From Bacteroidales bacterium (GTDB taxonomy: Bacteria > Bacteroidota > Bacteroidia > Bacteroidales > UBA932), in assembly GCA_017550525.1 (NCBI GenBank), contig JAFZOU010000092.1:17753-81752 (forward strand): 64,000 bases of DNA, given 5' to 3'. The translations under genes were made by a program, and so were the position numbers. The stretch's first letter is position 1. Every line of letters begins with the position of its first letter. Under the pieces are notes generated by a model. The model had not been told where the DNA came from. It saw only the letters and a program-made list of their open reading frames with translations, and did no database searches. Shown here piece after piece: positions 38,833 through 47,800 of this stretch.

Positions 38833-40959
38833 CTACCTTTCCAGAACCACCCGGTCCAAACCGAAGAAGCAGTTTGGAATACCGGGATGAGGCGCGATGG
38901 TCTTTACAGTTATGGTATTCTTGCCCCGCACCACCGGAACAACACCGTAATCTGTCCATCCGGTATGGAGATCGGCATCATAGAAGTCCCGGTTTGTCTC
39001 TATCTTTACGCTGTTGAACCAGATGTCAAAAGTGCCGTAATCCCAGGAGAAGGCATATAACATTTTCAGATTGTAGCTCCCCTCATAAGGACTGTCAAAG
39101 GAGAGAGTCATTTCGGAGCCCGCCGGAGCATTACTCCAGAATACCTGCATGCCGTTACTCCAGTGCTCTCCGAATGCGGTCTGGGCTTCATAGTTGCCGC
39201 CTGTCATCTTCTCAAGCTTCATGTATTCTGCCTCGATATCCATTTTGTCCTCTGTTATCTCAACAAATTCCATAGGAGACAGGACCGTCTTTGCGCTGAC
39301 ATTGGTGATGTCACGCTCATTCCTGACCGTTCCGCCGGGGAGCATATAGAAATAATTGGATATCCCTAAATCCATGGTGGAGTGATTCCAGTGCCACATT
39401 TCCATATCAAAGACAAGCTTTGTGTTGAAAGCGATGCGGTCCAGGCAGCGATGCCGTGAATCAAAGGTGTATCCGGGAGAAAGATTACCCTGACCTGAAG
39501 GCTGTGACGTAAAGGGATGGTCCACTATGGTGTTGGGATGGCACCATGCATAGCCGTAATAATCTTCTGTTCCGGTGCCAAAAATGGAAGGGAAAGTATC
39601 ATCATCTATATAGATCTTTTCATCTCCTTCTCCCCACCATCCGGAAGATGTGTCGAAGAGGCTCATGGAATCTCCCACATACACTCCTTTTCCTTCAAGC
39701 GTAACAAAGTTAAGGTCGTAATGCTCACAGGATTTTCCAGTGACGGGATCTATGCGGGTATCAAGCCGTGGATACATCTTCCAAATTGCGTGGAAATACA
39801 TGGACCGGGCATCAAAATTCCAGCTTGAATACCCAACATGGGCACTTGTGAGGCTCACCTTCTGATTACCGTAGTTGATGATGCGGACATTTGCTTCACG
39901 GCCAAATGGCATAATCCATCTGGCAGTCATAGCATCCTTGGCGTTGGCGTCCACGTACCACATATTGGTGTAAAGACGCATATAACCAATTCCAAAGAAT
40001 TCTCCTACGGGGATAAAGACGGTGCTTCTTCCGTCAAAGGAAATCTCAAGGACGGTTGATCTCAGCGCCTGGTTCATATCCCCGGCCTCCAGCTTCATGG
40101 CAATTTCACGGATAGCTGCAGGACCCTCAAGTTTCACCTCAAAATCCGCTCCGGGGTCAAGCGTGCAGTCAAGCTTGCTTTCCGACTGGAAGGATACCGT
40201 CTGAAGATGGCTGAGGGCGCTGGCCACGGCCTTTGCTTTATCGGCATATTTTGCCGCAGCCTTATCCGAATATGATTCCACCTCCGTTCCGGGAGCATAC
40301 GTACGGTATTCTACGTTGTAGTAGATGCATTCATCGCTGATGATATGCATGTCTCCGTCCGGATTAAGGTTATATGAGCAGTATGTTATCTTGCAGTGCT
40401 TATTATAAGGTATGGGGTAGAACAGGTTATGCCCGCGCTGCTCCACGGGAGTAAGCTGAGACACTGAACTGGCCAATGGGGCAATGGTGACTTTGTTCCC
40501 GCTTAGAATCTGGAACGGGGTGCCGGCTATGACGGGAGTATCGGCCCCGTCTATATATACGCGCAAATACCCCTGGCCTCCTTTGACGCCGGCAAAAGTC
40601 ATCCACCAACGCGTGACGGCGCCAGGGCCATCGGCCTCAAAGAGAACGAATTCTTCCCTGTTTGAAACTGTCTCATGGCGGAGGAACCAGTTGTTGTCTC
40701 CGTTTGCAAACCAGTCCTTGTCCTTGGAGGTGGAGTTGCGGTCATAACTGCTGAATGACGCAGACCTGTACTCCAGCTCCGGATAGCGTGCAACTGCGTC
40801 CCTATCAGTCATTTCATCCAGAAGGGTGCCGATAGTAACCTGAGCCCGGGTGTCATCCGGCCCCACATGCTCCCTGCTCTCAGAGCATGAGGTGAAAGGC
40901 AGCATGCAGAATATGACGCTGCATAAGAAAACGCAAGACGAAAAGATCATTTTTCTCAT
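38833..40959 (-). CDS. GH172 (DUF2961) lipoprotein with C-terminal carbohydrate-binding-like domain
   Basis: I chose the start at 40959 (MRKMIFSSC...) because the ATG at 40980 lies inside the -7 element. Of 708 residues, the signal ends in PFTSC (Cys25). The DUF2961 jelly-roll domains cover about 45-560: DGPGAVTRWWMTFAG, YIPVGEFFGIG-like, SSGWWGEGDEKIYIDDD and FPSIFGTGTEDYYG. In GH172 two glutamates 21 residues apart act as nucleophile and acid/base; here Glu444 (WWGEG) and Glu465 (GTED) have exactly that spacing. Residues about 570-708 look like a CBM6/malectin-type module. Known GH172 enzymes act on alpha-D-fructofuranose, alpha-D-arabinofuranose and D-arabinan. It is a single-gene unit, divergent from GH43. 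Confidence 0.85.
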   Translation of the reverse strand: MRKMIFSSCVFLCSVIFCMLPFTSCSESREHVGPDDTRAQVTIGTLLDEMTDRDAVARYPELEYRSASFSSYDRNSTSKDKDWFANGDNNWFLRHETVSNREEFVLFEADGPGAVTRWWMTFAGVKGGQGYLRVYIDGADTPVIAGTPFQILSGNKVTIAPLASSVSQLTPVEQRGHNLFYPIPYNKHCKITYCSYNLNPDGDMHIISDECIYYNVEYRTYAPGTEVESYSDKAAAKYADKAKAVASALSHLQTVSFQSESKLDCTLDPGADFEVKLEGPAAIREIAMKLEAGDMNQALRSTVLEISFDGRSTVFIPVGEFFGIGYMRLYTNMWYVDANAKDAMTARWIMPFGREANVRIINYGNQKVSLTSAHVGYSSWNFDARSMYFHAIWKMYPRLDTRIDPVTGKSCEHYDLNFVTLEGKGVYVGDSMSLFDTSSGWWGEGDEKIYIDDDTFPSIFGTGTEDYYGYAWCHPNTIVDHPFTSQPSGQGNLSPGYTFDSRHRCLDRIAFNTKLVFDMEMWHWNHSTMDLGISNYFYMLPGGTVRNERDITNVSAKTVLSPMEFVEITEDKMDIEAEYMKLEKMTGGNYEAQTAFGEHWSNGMQVFWSNAPAGSEMTLSFDSPYEGSYNLKMLYAFSWDYGTFDIWFNSVKIETNRDFYDADLHTGWTDYGVVPVVRGKNTITVKTIAPHPGIPNCFFGLDRVVLER

Positions 40960-40979
40960 AGACTTAATACGATTTAGCA

Positions 40980-41028
40980 CAAATATAGTGTATTATTTTA
41001 ATTAATCCCCAATTAATTATTATCTTTG
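40980..41028. promoter_or_regulatory. Divergent promoters of GH172 and GH43-GH2
   Basis: On the minus strand TATATTTG (40987-40980) is the -7 element of the GH172 gene with a TTG at 41012-41010. On the plus strand TATCTTTG (41021-41028) is the -7 element of GH43, 30 bp before its ATG. Between them lies the inverted repeat TAATTAAT (40999-41006) / ATTAATTA (41012-41019), a possible operator unlike the CTAAA sites. Confidence 0.6.
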
Positions 41029-41058
41029 AAAGCATAAGGGATTTTATATAGTCAAAAG

Positions 41059-42150
41059 ATGAAAAGATTTATTACCTTGGCCCTGTTTCTCAGCGCCGCC
41101 TTTGCTTTATGCCCGTTCTCATGCGCCAGTCAGGATAATGGCAGGGAAGCCCCCGCACAAACCCCACAGGAAGAGGGAGAAGAACCGAAAGAAGAACAGA
41201 AAGAGGAGCCAATTGAGAAATACCATAATCCCGTAATTTCTTTCGATTGGCCAGACCCAACCATATGGTATGACGGCAACCGTTTCTATACGGTTTCTAC
41301 CGGCATCGGTTCCATTTTCGCCAGTAAAGACATGGTTCACTGGTACAAGATGAATTCTACTCCCCTGAGCATTGCGGCAAGGAATGAGGCCCGTACGCAC
41401 GGGTCAAATTTCTGGGCTCCGGATGTTGTGAAAGTAGGTTCTAAATGGATGCTTTATCTCACCTGCTACAATTCTGCCGACAACTGCGGGATTGCCGCTT
41501 TTTCATCAGACTCCGCTTCCGGCCCCTTTGAATGGGAAGGGATTATTACGCATAGTACAGATACCGGAATACAGGATACCATAGACCCTGAAGTGGTGTA
41601 TGACCCGGAAAGCTCAAAGCTTTGGCTGTTTTTTGGCAGCATCGGCAGTATCCACCGCGTTTTACTCTCTCAGGACGGATGCCGTGTAGCTTCCGGCGCA
41701 GAATATATAAAGGTTGCCGGGCTCACATACAGCCAGGACAAATCCCGCGAAAAAGTATTCGAGGGCTCTTACCTCTACCGTCACGGCAATTACTGGTATC
41801 TGTTTGTCAGTTCCGGCAATTATGGGAACTCTTCGTACAGGATCAAGGTTGGGCGCAGCACTTCTCTTGAAGGCGAGTTTCTAAGTAAAGACGGGAAAAA
41901 GATGCTTGACGGATTTGCCACAGAAATCCTGACAAGCCAGAGCGGCGACAATTATTACGGCCCCGGGCACAACGGAGAGATATTCACGGACCAGAGAGGC
42001 CAGGAGTACATGTTTTACCATTGCCACGACGCTTCCAGCGGCACCAAAGCCCGCTATACCTTCCTGCAGCGGATATTCTGGGATAAGGACGGCTGGCCTT
42101 ATTTCGATGGAGGCAAGCCTGTTGGAGAAGATTATATGCCAAAATTCTAG
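41059..42150 (+). CDS. GH43-family lipoprotein
   Basis: A 363-residue protein with a signal ending in PFSC (Cys22), then a long Glu/Gln/Pro-rich linker (about 28-52) that would hold the enzyme away from the membrane. The five-bladed propeller follows with the three GH43 acidic residues: Asp66 in WPDPTIW (general base), Asp176 in TIDPEVVYD (pKa modulator) and Glu235 in VFEGSYLY (general acid). GH43 contains arabinofuranosidases, arabinanases, xylosidases and exo-D-galactofuranosidases, so the sugar cannot be fixed. In this locus a galactofuranosidase or arabinofuranosidase is plausible. It leads a two-gene unit with GH2, 19 bp apart. Confidence 0.85.
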   Translation: MKRFITLALFLSAAFALCPFSCASQDNGREAPAQTPQEEGEEPKEEQKEEPIEKYHNPVISFDWPDPTIWYDGNRFYTVSTGIGSIFASKDMVHWYKMNSTPLSIAARNEARTHGSNFWAPDVVKVGSKWMLYLTCYNSADNCGIAAFSSDSASGPFEWEGIITHSTDTGIQDTIDPEVVYDPESSKLWLFFGSIGSIHRVLLSQDGCRVASGAEYIKVAGLTYSQDKSREKVFEGSYLYRHGNYWYLFVSSGNYGNSSYRIKVGRSTSLEGEFLSKDGKKMLDGFATEILTSQSGDNYYGPGHNGEIFTDQRGQEYMFYHCHDASSGTKARYTFLQRIFWDKDGWPYFDGGKPVGEDYMPKF

Positions 42151-42169
42151 AGCAATATAAAAGACAGAT

Positions 42170-44014
42170 ATGAAACAGATTTCAACCATTTTGGCCACCC
42201 TTGCCATACTGCTTATGGGCACTGGCGCAAAGGCACTCCCCAGGGCGGAATATCCCCGTCCTCAATTTGAGCGCACAAGCTGGATCAACCTCAACGGTGA
42301 ATGGGATTATTCAATAGACCCCGCTTCTACCGGATGGGACCGGGGACTGGCCGCCGGAAATTTTTCGGACGGAAAGATACTGGTTCCCTTTGCTCCGGAA
42401 AGCAAACTATCCGGTGTGGAGTATAAGGAATTCATCCCCAGCATCTGGTACAGGAAGGAAATATCAATTCCTGCCAATTGGGCCGGCCAGGACATAGTCC
42501 TTAACTTCGGGGCCGTGTATTACTGCTCGGAGGTTTACATTGACGGGCGATTTGTCTCAAGGCATTTTGGCGGCTCCGACTCCTTTGGCGTAGATATCAC
42601 GCGCTTCGTTACCCCAGGTAACACCCATACTCTTGTCGTCAACGCCACCAGCGACCTTCGCTCCAAACGTCAGACGGCCGGAAAGCAGTCTCTCCGTGCC
42701 GATAACTTCGAGTGCATGTACACACGCACAACCGGAATATGGCAAACGGTGTGGATGGAAGCCGTGGCTCATCAGGGCCTTGACCGTGTAAAGACCACCA
42801 CGGACATAGACCGCTCTGCGGTGAGTTTCCAGACCTGGTTCCGGAACCCATCGGCCACAACCCTTAATATAATGGTATATGCCGATGGCAAACTGGTGGC
42901 CAGACAAAGCGGAGCCGCTGCTGACGGATCCATTTTCACCCTCCCCATAAAGAAGGCCCGGCTTTGGAGCCCCTCCAGCCCCTTCCTCTACGACGTAGTA
43001 TTTGAAGTGGTTGATGCCAACGGACAGGTGGTTGACAAGGTGAAATCCTATTTCGGCATGAGGAAGATACATATTGAGGGAAATCGCATTTTCCTCAATA
43101 ACGAGCCCTTCTACCAGCGCCTTGTCCTGGATCAGGGATTCTATCCCGACGGAATATGGACGGCGCCCTCCGACGAAGCACTCCGTCACGACATAGAAAT
43201 GTCCATGGAAGTGGGATTCAACGGCGCCCGCCTGCACCAGAAAGTGTTTGAGGAGCGTTTTCACTATTGGGCCGATAAACTAGGATATATAACCTGGGGA
43301 GAGTGCCCCAGCTGGGGACTTGACTGCAACGACCCAATTGCCGCCCGAAACTATCTCAGCGAATGGACAAACGTGGTCTCACGTGACATGAACCATCCCT
43401 CAATCGTTACCTGGACCCCTTTCAACGAAGAGTTCTGGCCCGACAACGTCCAGTATCCCAGATTCATTGCCGATGTATACGACATAACCAAGAGCATTGA
43501 CCCCACCCGTCCCATAAACACCGTCAGCGGCGGAGTCATAATAAAGACCGACATCTGGGCCGTACACCACTATGAGCAGGATCCCGCCCGGCTCAAGGAG
43601 ATAATATGGAATGACGGCAAGATGTTCCTCTACAACGGAGAACGCCAGCTTCTTTACCGCGGAAATGTAGGTTACAACCGTCCGGAACTGGATACTCCTT
43701 CCAATTTCCCGGAATATGACGGCAGCGCCCCTTACATTGTGGACGAATTCGGCGGCATACGCTGTATGGAAGTGAATCCTCCGGAAGACGGCGCATGGGG
43801 ATACGGTTCAGCTCCACAGACAAAGGAAGAGTTCTATGCCCGCCTTGAAGGCCAGGTCCGTGCCCTGATAGAACTCAGCGACAGCGTATGGGGTTTTTGC
43901 TATACACAGCTTACCGATGTCCAGCAGGAGCAGAACGGCATCTACTACTTCGACCGAAGAGTCAAATATGATTCTTCGCGCCTGAAAGAGATTTTTGGGA
44001 TGCCTTTACCCTGA
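42170..44014 (+). CDS. GH2-family secreted glycoside hydrolase
   Basis: A 614-residue protein, type I signal peptide to about 22. Sugar-binding jelly roll at about 25-190 (WINLNGEWDYSID, PSIWYRKEISIP, TTGIWQTVWME), Ig-like domain at about 195-290, and the (beta/alpha)8 barrel from about 300. Glu420 in FNEEFWP is the acid/base after the usual Asn and Glu526 in DEFGG is the candidate nucleophile, so both catalytic residues are present. It is short for GH2 because there are no extra C-terminal domains. GH2 covers beta-galactosidases, glucuronidases, mannosidases and some galactofuranosidases. The specificity is open. It shares the unit with GH43 and ends 119 bp before the GH172 operon. Confidence 0.85.
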   Translation: MKQISTILATLAILLMGTGAKALPRAEYPRPQFERTSWINLNGEWDYSIDPASTGWDRGLAAGNFSDGKILVPFAPESKLSGVEYKEFIPSIWYRKEISIPANWAGQDIVLNFGAVYYCSEVYIDGRFVSRHFGGSDSFGVDITRFVTPGNTHTLVVNATSDLRSKRQTAGKQSLRADNFECMYTRTTGIWQTVWMEAVAHQGLDRVKTTTDIDRSAVSFQTWFRNPSATTLNIMVYADGKLVARQSGAAADGSIFTLPIKKARLWSPSSPFLYDVVFEVVDANGQVVDKVKSYFGMRKIHIEGNRIFLNNEPFYQRLVLDQGFYPDGIWTAPSDEALRHDIEMSMEVGFNGARLHQKVFEERFHYWADKLGYITWGECPSWGLDCNDPIAARNYLSEWTNVVSRDMNHPSIVTWTPFNEEFWPDNVQYPRFIADVYDITKSIDPTRPINTVSGGVIIKTDIWAVHHYEQDPARLKEIIWNDGKMFLYNGERQLLYRGNVGYNRPELDTPSNFPEYDGSAPYIVDEFGGIRCMEVNPPEDGAWGYGSAPQTKEEFYARLEGQVRALIELSDSVWGFCYTQLTDVQQEQNGIYYFDRRVKYDSSRLKEIFGMPLP

Positions 44015-44050
44015 TTTATACCATCTTTTGTCAATTTTTAATCACCGCTC

Positions 44051-44081
44051 TTGCAAATGCTAAATCAATTTAGTAATTTTG
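44051..44081 (+). promoter_or_regulatory. Promoter of the GH172-DUF4185 operon
   Basis: TTG (44051-44053) and TAATTTTG (44074-44081) are 20 nt apart. Transcription would start near 44088, giving a leader of about 45 nt. The leader holds TTGCCA (44101-44106) and TGGCAA (44127-44132), a hairpin that ends 1 bp before the ATG. Confidence 0.75.
44060..44073. promoter_or_regulatory. Candidate LacI-type operator, site 3
   Basis: CTAAATCAATTTAG has perfect 6-bp arms around CA and abuts the -7 element, exactly the position held by site 2 in the first susC promoter. It is preceded by TG, giving the shared TGCTAAA half-site. Confidence 0.7.
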
Positions 44082-44133
44082 CACGTCGGGTTTTTCCATG
44101 TTGCCAATCATTTGATAAATAATAAATGGCAAT

Positions 44134-45294
44134 ATGAAAAAAGGTATTATTCTCTCTGCGTTAACCGTGTTTTTAGCGGTTACTGTTTCTTATGCCCAGA
44201 AGTTCAACGGACTTGACATGAACATGGGTAACCTCTCCAGGCTTTCAGACGCAAAATCCCGCTCTATCTCCCCGGAAAATTTCACCGGTGAAAAGGGAAA
44301 GGGCGGAATGGCCGATGTAGCCCTTCCCAACACACGGAACGTCAATAACGCATCCTGGGCCGCCCGTGACCTTGGCAAAGGCTGGAAGGTCAATCCATAC
44401 ATCAGGATCGCCTCCGGAGAAACCGTCACCATAGCGGAAATAGAGGGTCCCGGTGCCATCCAGCACATCTGGATGACTCCTACAGGTGTCTGGCGCTGGA
44501 CCATTATCCGCATCTATTGGGACGACGAAACCACTCCTTCTGTGGAATGCCCCATAGCGGACTTCTTCTGCATGGGCTGGAACGAGTATGCCCCTCTGGT
44601 ATCACTGCCAGTGTGCGTTAATCCCGGCAGCGCCTTCAACTGCTACTGGCAGATGCCTTTCCGCAAGAAGTGCAAGATTACCATGGAGAACGTCAATGAC
44701 CGCGACGAAATGACCCTCTATTATCAGATAGACTACACTCTCACGGAGGTCCCGGAAGACGCCGGTTATTTCCACGCCCAGTTCAGAAGGACCCCCTATA
44801 ACGAGACTTCGGATTTCACCATCATAGACGGAATCAAGGGCAAGGGCCAGTATGTGGGCGTCTATCTTGCCTGGGGCCTGCACAACAACGGCTGGTGGGG
44901 AGAAGGAGAGATCAAGTTCTTCATCGACGACGACAAACAGTTCCCCACCATTTGCAGCACCGGCACGGAAGACTATTTCTGCGGCTCATATAACTTTGAC
45001 CGTAATGGCCGATTCATTGAGTTCTGCACCCCTTACGCCGGACTATGCCAGGTCATACGCCCGGACGGCACATACCGCTCCCAGGAGCGCTTCGGCCTGT
45101 ACCGCTGGCATATAATGGACCCTATCCGCTTTGAGAAAAACCTGAAGGTAACCATCCAGGACCTTGGCTGGAGGCACGATGGCCGATACCTGGCCCAGCA
45201 CTCCGACATATCGGCCACAGTGTTCTGGTACCAGGCCGAGCCTCACGGTAAATTCCCCGCCTTCCCTTCATGGCAGGAACTGGAAGTGAACTAG
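44134..45294 (+). CDS. GH172 (DUF2961) secreted glycoside hydrolase, compact form
   Basis: A 386-residue protein with a type I signal peptide (SYAQ), consisting of little more than the DUF2961 core: EGPGAIQHIWMTPTG, CPIADFFCMGWNEYAPL, GWWGEGEIKFFIDDD, FPTICSTGTEDYFCGSYNF, RWHIMDPIRFEKNL. Glu257 (WWGEG) and Glu279 (GTED) match the catalytic pair of GH172, with one extra residue between them compared with the 708-residue paralogue. Unlike that paralogue it has no binding module and no lipobox, so it should be periplasmic and act on imported oligosaccharides. Exo-alpha-D-arabinofuranosidase is the most likely activity given the neighbours; difructose- or fructofuranoside-type activity is the main alternative. 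First gene of a four-gene operon. Confidence 0.88.
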   Translation: MKKGIILSALTVFLAVTVSYAQKFNGLDMNMGNLSRLSDAKSRSISPENFTGEKGKGGMADVALPNTRNVNNASWAARDLGKGWKVNPYIRIASGETVTIAEIEGPGAIQHIWMTPTGVWRWTIIRIYWDDETTPSVECPIADFFCMGWNEYAPLVSLPVCVNPGSAFNCYWQMPFRKKCKITMENVNDRDEMTLYYQIDYTLTEVPEDAGYFHAQFRRTPYNETSDFTIIDGIKGKGQYVGVYLAWGLHNNGWWGEGEIKFFIDDDKQFPTICSTGTEDYFCGSYNFDRNGRFIEFCTPYAGLCQVIRPDGTYRSQERFGLYRWHIMDPIRFEKNLKVTIQDLGWRHDGRYLAQHSDISATVFWYQAEPHGKFPAFPSWQELEVN

Positions 45295-45296
45295 TT

Positions 45297-46361
45297 ATGA
45301 AAAAGACCGCAACTTTCCTGTGCTCAATCCTATGCTGCACGGCGGCATTTGCACAGATGGTCATAGACGGAGTGCGGCTTGAGCCTCCCCGGCAGGACGG
45401 AATATGGGTCCGTCCTGCCCAGGACACACCGTCCATGGCCGTTTGGGGCTTTGCCGACGGAATAAGGGTGGGCATCAACCCTCCCGGCCGCCCCCGTGGT
45501 CTTCTGGATATCTACGCCCCATATCTTGGAGCCGGCGACATGAATATAATCAATTATATCGCCATGGAGCCAATAGTAGCATCCTCGCAGAACCGGGGCT
45601 ATTCAGAGTTGGAAAGCAGCGCTCTGGATGGAGTTCAGGGAAAGCAGTTTCGCAGCAGCGACACTCCCGAAAGGCCCGCAACCTGGGACAAGCTCCATCC
45701 TGCCCGCGGCACTGTTGCCGTAGAGGACGGGAAACAGACTCTTACCGTATGGATTTTCTGCGAGAAGTTTGACAACGGTGCCGATGTCTACGTCCGCCTG
45801 CGCTTTATCGAGGGCAGTCCATATCAGTTTGAACTCCAGGCTTTCGCTTCCGCCCAATCGGCCCCTCTTGATAAATTCATACTGACCGCCACGATGGGCA
45901 ATAAAATGCGCCTCAGACGCCTTTATGCCGCGGGTGGAGTAACAAAACTCTCCCATGACCTCTGGCCTGATTACAGGGATAAATGGTTTACTCCCTATGA
46001 GTACACCTTCCTTAAGGATATGGTCCGTGACCGCAAGGGTGGAGCCTGGGTGCTTGCCTACCCAACCGAAACAGAAGCGGACTACCAGAACGCCGTATAT
46101 GAGGAAGGCACCTTCAAAGGCTGGGACTATAAAGGCATCCCCGCCACTCAGTATTGGTGCTGCCCCCTTCCCCAGGATGAGATGTACAGTGTAGTGAATG
46201 GCCGATACACCTACTGGGCCATATACAAGACAATCCCCGGTGGCATCGCCTTCGAGAACTTCGAACTTGTGGAGCCTTTCCGCCAGGGAGCCGTATATTA
46301 TTTTGGGATAGACCCGGATAAACCCGCAAAGATTATCAAACGAATAAACAGAATCAAATGA
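45297..46361 (+). CDS. Secreted protein of unknown family
   Basis: I do not recognise this family. The start at 45297 (MKKTATFLCS) lies 2 bp after the GH172 stop and gives a type I signal peptide ending in AFAQ; the in-frame ATG at 45270 lies inside the upstream gene. The 354-residue product looks all-beta: GIWVRPAQDTPSMAVWGF, GVQGKQF, LTVWIFCEKFDNGADVYVRLRF, GSPYQFELQAFA, FILTATMGNKMRLRRL, GGAWVLAYPTE. The repeated Trp/Tyr strands suggest a glycoside-binding or hydrolase beta-sandwich. It overlaps the next gene (DUF4185) by 4 bp, so the two are translationally coupled. Being between GH172 and DUF4185, it is a good candidate for an unrecognised arabinan-active or binding protein. Confidence 0.6.
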   Translation: MKKTATFLCSILCCTAAFAQMVIDGVRLEPPRQDGIWVRPAQDTPSMAVWGFADGIRVGINPPGRPRGLLDIYAPYLGAGDMNIINYIAMEPIVASSQNRGYSELESSALDGVQGKQFRSSDTPERPATWDKLHPARGTVAVEDGKQTLTVWIFCEKFDNGADVYVRLRFIEGSPYQFELQAFASAQSAPLDKFILTATMGNKMRLRRLYAAGGVTKLSHDLWPDYRDKWFTPYEYTFLKDMVRDRKGGAWVLAYPTETEADYQNAVYEEGTFKGWDYKGIPATQYWCCPLPQDEMYSVVNGRYTYWAIYKTIPGGIAFENFELVEPFRQGAVYYFGIDPDKPAKIIKRINRIK

Positions 46362-47800
46362 GAATTAAATATTTAGCCATAGCATTAAGCCTGACAGCAA
46401 TGGCTCTGGCGGCTTGTCAGAAGCCGTCGGCAGAGCCTGAACTGCCTCCAGAGGAGTTGAGCATAACTCCCCTGGAGCAGACCGTCTATCCCGTAAACGG
46501 CAAACTTGCCATATCTATGACCATAAGCGGTCTTGAACAGACAAAGTATATGACCATAGATAAGATCACTTCGGTTGGCGTGCAGAGTATCAACTATTAC
46601 CCGAGAGTTCTCAGCAAGGAGTATACATATAACTACACCATGCTTCCCACGGACGATGCCCAGTTCCGTTTTGAATTCACCCTGGTAGGCATAGACGGCG
46701 CCAAGAGTGAAACTGCTGTGGCTATTGTAGATAATCAGAAGGATACAGAAGGCCGAAAATACTCAAGGCTCATTATCTCCAACCTTCAAATGGTTTCCCG
46801 CGTCACCGGCAAGGAGAACAACGGTCACGACGGTCTTCCAGCCGTGAAATACACCGTAAATAACGGCACCGACACCAAATATAATGTGGGCGGCACAGAC
46901 CTGGGAATAGTGTGGGAAATATCTTCCGGCTACTACGGTCTCTTCTTTGGAGACACTTTCGGGGCCGATTTCAATCCAAATTTCAGCGCTCCTGGTCCTA
47001 ATGGCGGTTCCTGGCGAAGCAACGTGCTGCTATACTCTGACGACACAAACCTTGAAGACGGCCTGAGGATATCCGGCGCGGCTGTGGACCAGGGGGGCAG
47101 AGCAAGGCAGATAATATACAGCGCCCACGTCACCAACGGGTTTGGAGACTACACCTCCATCCCCACATCGGCCGTCCACGCCAACAACCGTGATTACGTC
47201 CATTACTTCAACATCAAAACCTGGGATGGGTGGGTTACAAACTATTCCGGCATGTACCGTTCAATGGACGGCGGCGGCACATGGGACAAGGTTAACGGAA
47301 TCAGCTGGGGCGGCGAGAGTTTCTTCGGCCAGGTTGGATTCTGCAATATCGGCGACGGATACGTCTATATGGTAGGTACTCAGTCCGGAAGGAATTCCAA
47401 GCCCAAGCTCGCCAGAGTCAAGGAATCGGGCATCGAGAGTCAGTCCCAGTATGAGTTCTGGAATGGTGCCGACTGGAAAAAGGGCCAGGAGAAGGAGGCC
47501 ACAACCCTGATTGACGACATAGCAGGTGAACTATCGGTTGAGTATCTCCCGGAATTCGAGAAATGGGTCATACTGTATTTCAACGGGCCCAGGTATGAGA
47601 TTACCATGCGTTATGCCGACAAAATAACCGGCCCCTGGAGCGACCCTCTCACCGTGGCTTCCGGCCTGAGTTATCCACAGCTTTATGGCTCATTCATCCA
47701 CCCCTTGTCCAAGCAGGAAGGCGGGAAGCTGTACTTCATAATGTCCATGTGGCTACCATACAATACCTATCTAATGTCTTTAGACATTAAAGGTTTATGA
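46358..47800 (+). CDS. DUF4185 (GH183-type) lipoprotein, candidate endo-D-arabinanase
   Basis: A 480-residue lipoprotein (ALAAC, Cys20). Residues about 30-145 form an Ig-like domain. Residues about 150-480 are a DUF4185 propeller: VSRVTGKENNGHDGLP, VGGTDLGIVWEI, GLFFGDTFGADF, YVHYFNIKTWDGWVTNYSG, SMDGGGTWDKV, YVYMVGTQSGRNS, and a closing YGSFIHPL...YFIMSMW. DUF4185 proteins from gut Bacteroidota and mycobacteria were founded as family GH183, endo-D-arabinofuranases. The GTDLG and GDTFG motifs of the first blade are intact here. The signal suggests surface or periplasmic display, where it would cut D-arabinan chains before SusC import. It overlaps both neighbours by 4 bp or less. Confidence 0.82.
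   Translation: MRIKYLAIALSLTAMALAACQKPSAEPELPPEELSITPLEQTVYPVNGKLAISMTISGLEQTKYMTIDKITSVGVQSINYYPRVLSKEYTYNYTMLPTDDAQFRFEFTLVGIDGAKSETAVAIVDNQKDTEGRKYSRLIISNLQMVSRVTGKENNGHDGLPAVKYTVNNGTDTKYNVGGTDLGIVWEISSGYYGLFFGDTFGADFNPNFSAPGPNGGSWRSNVLLYSDDTNLEDGLRISGAAVDQGGRARQIIYSAHVTNGFGDYTSIPTSAVHANNRDYVHYFNIKTWDGWVTNYSGMYRSMDGGGTWDKVNGISWGGESFFGQVGFCNIGDGYVYMVGTQSGRNSKPKLARVKESGIESQSQYEFWNGADWKKGQEKEATTLIDDIAGELSVEYLPEFEKWVILYFNGPRYEITMRYADKITGPWSDPLTVASGLSYPQLYGSFIHPLSKQEGGKLYFIMSMWLPYNTYLMSLDIKGL

Noticed and set aside
42557-43264. Minus-strand frame of 235 residues inside GH2
   Set aside because: The GH2 catalytic residues and domains lie in the plus-strand frame; the antisense frame has no features.
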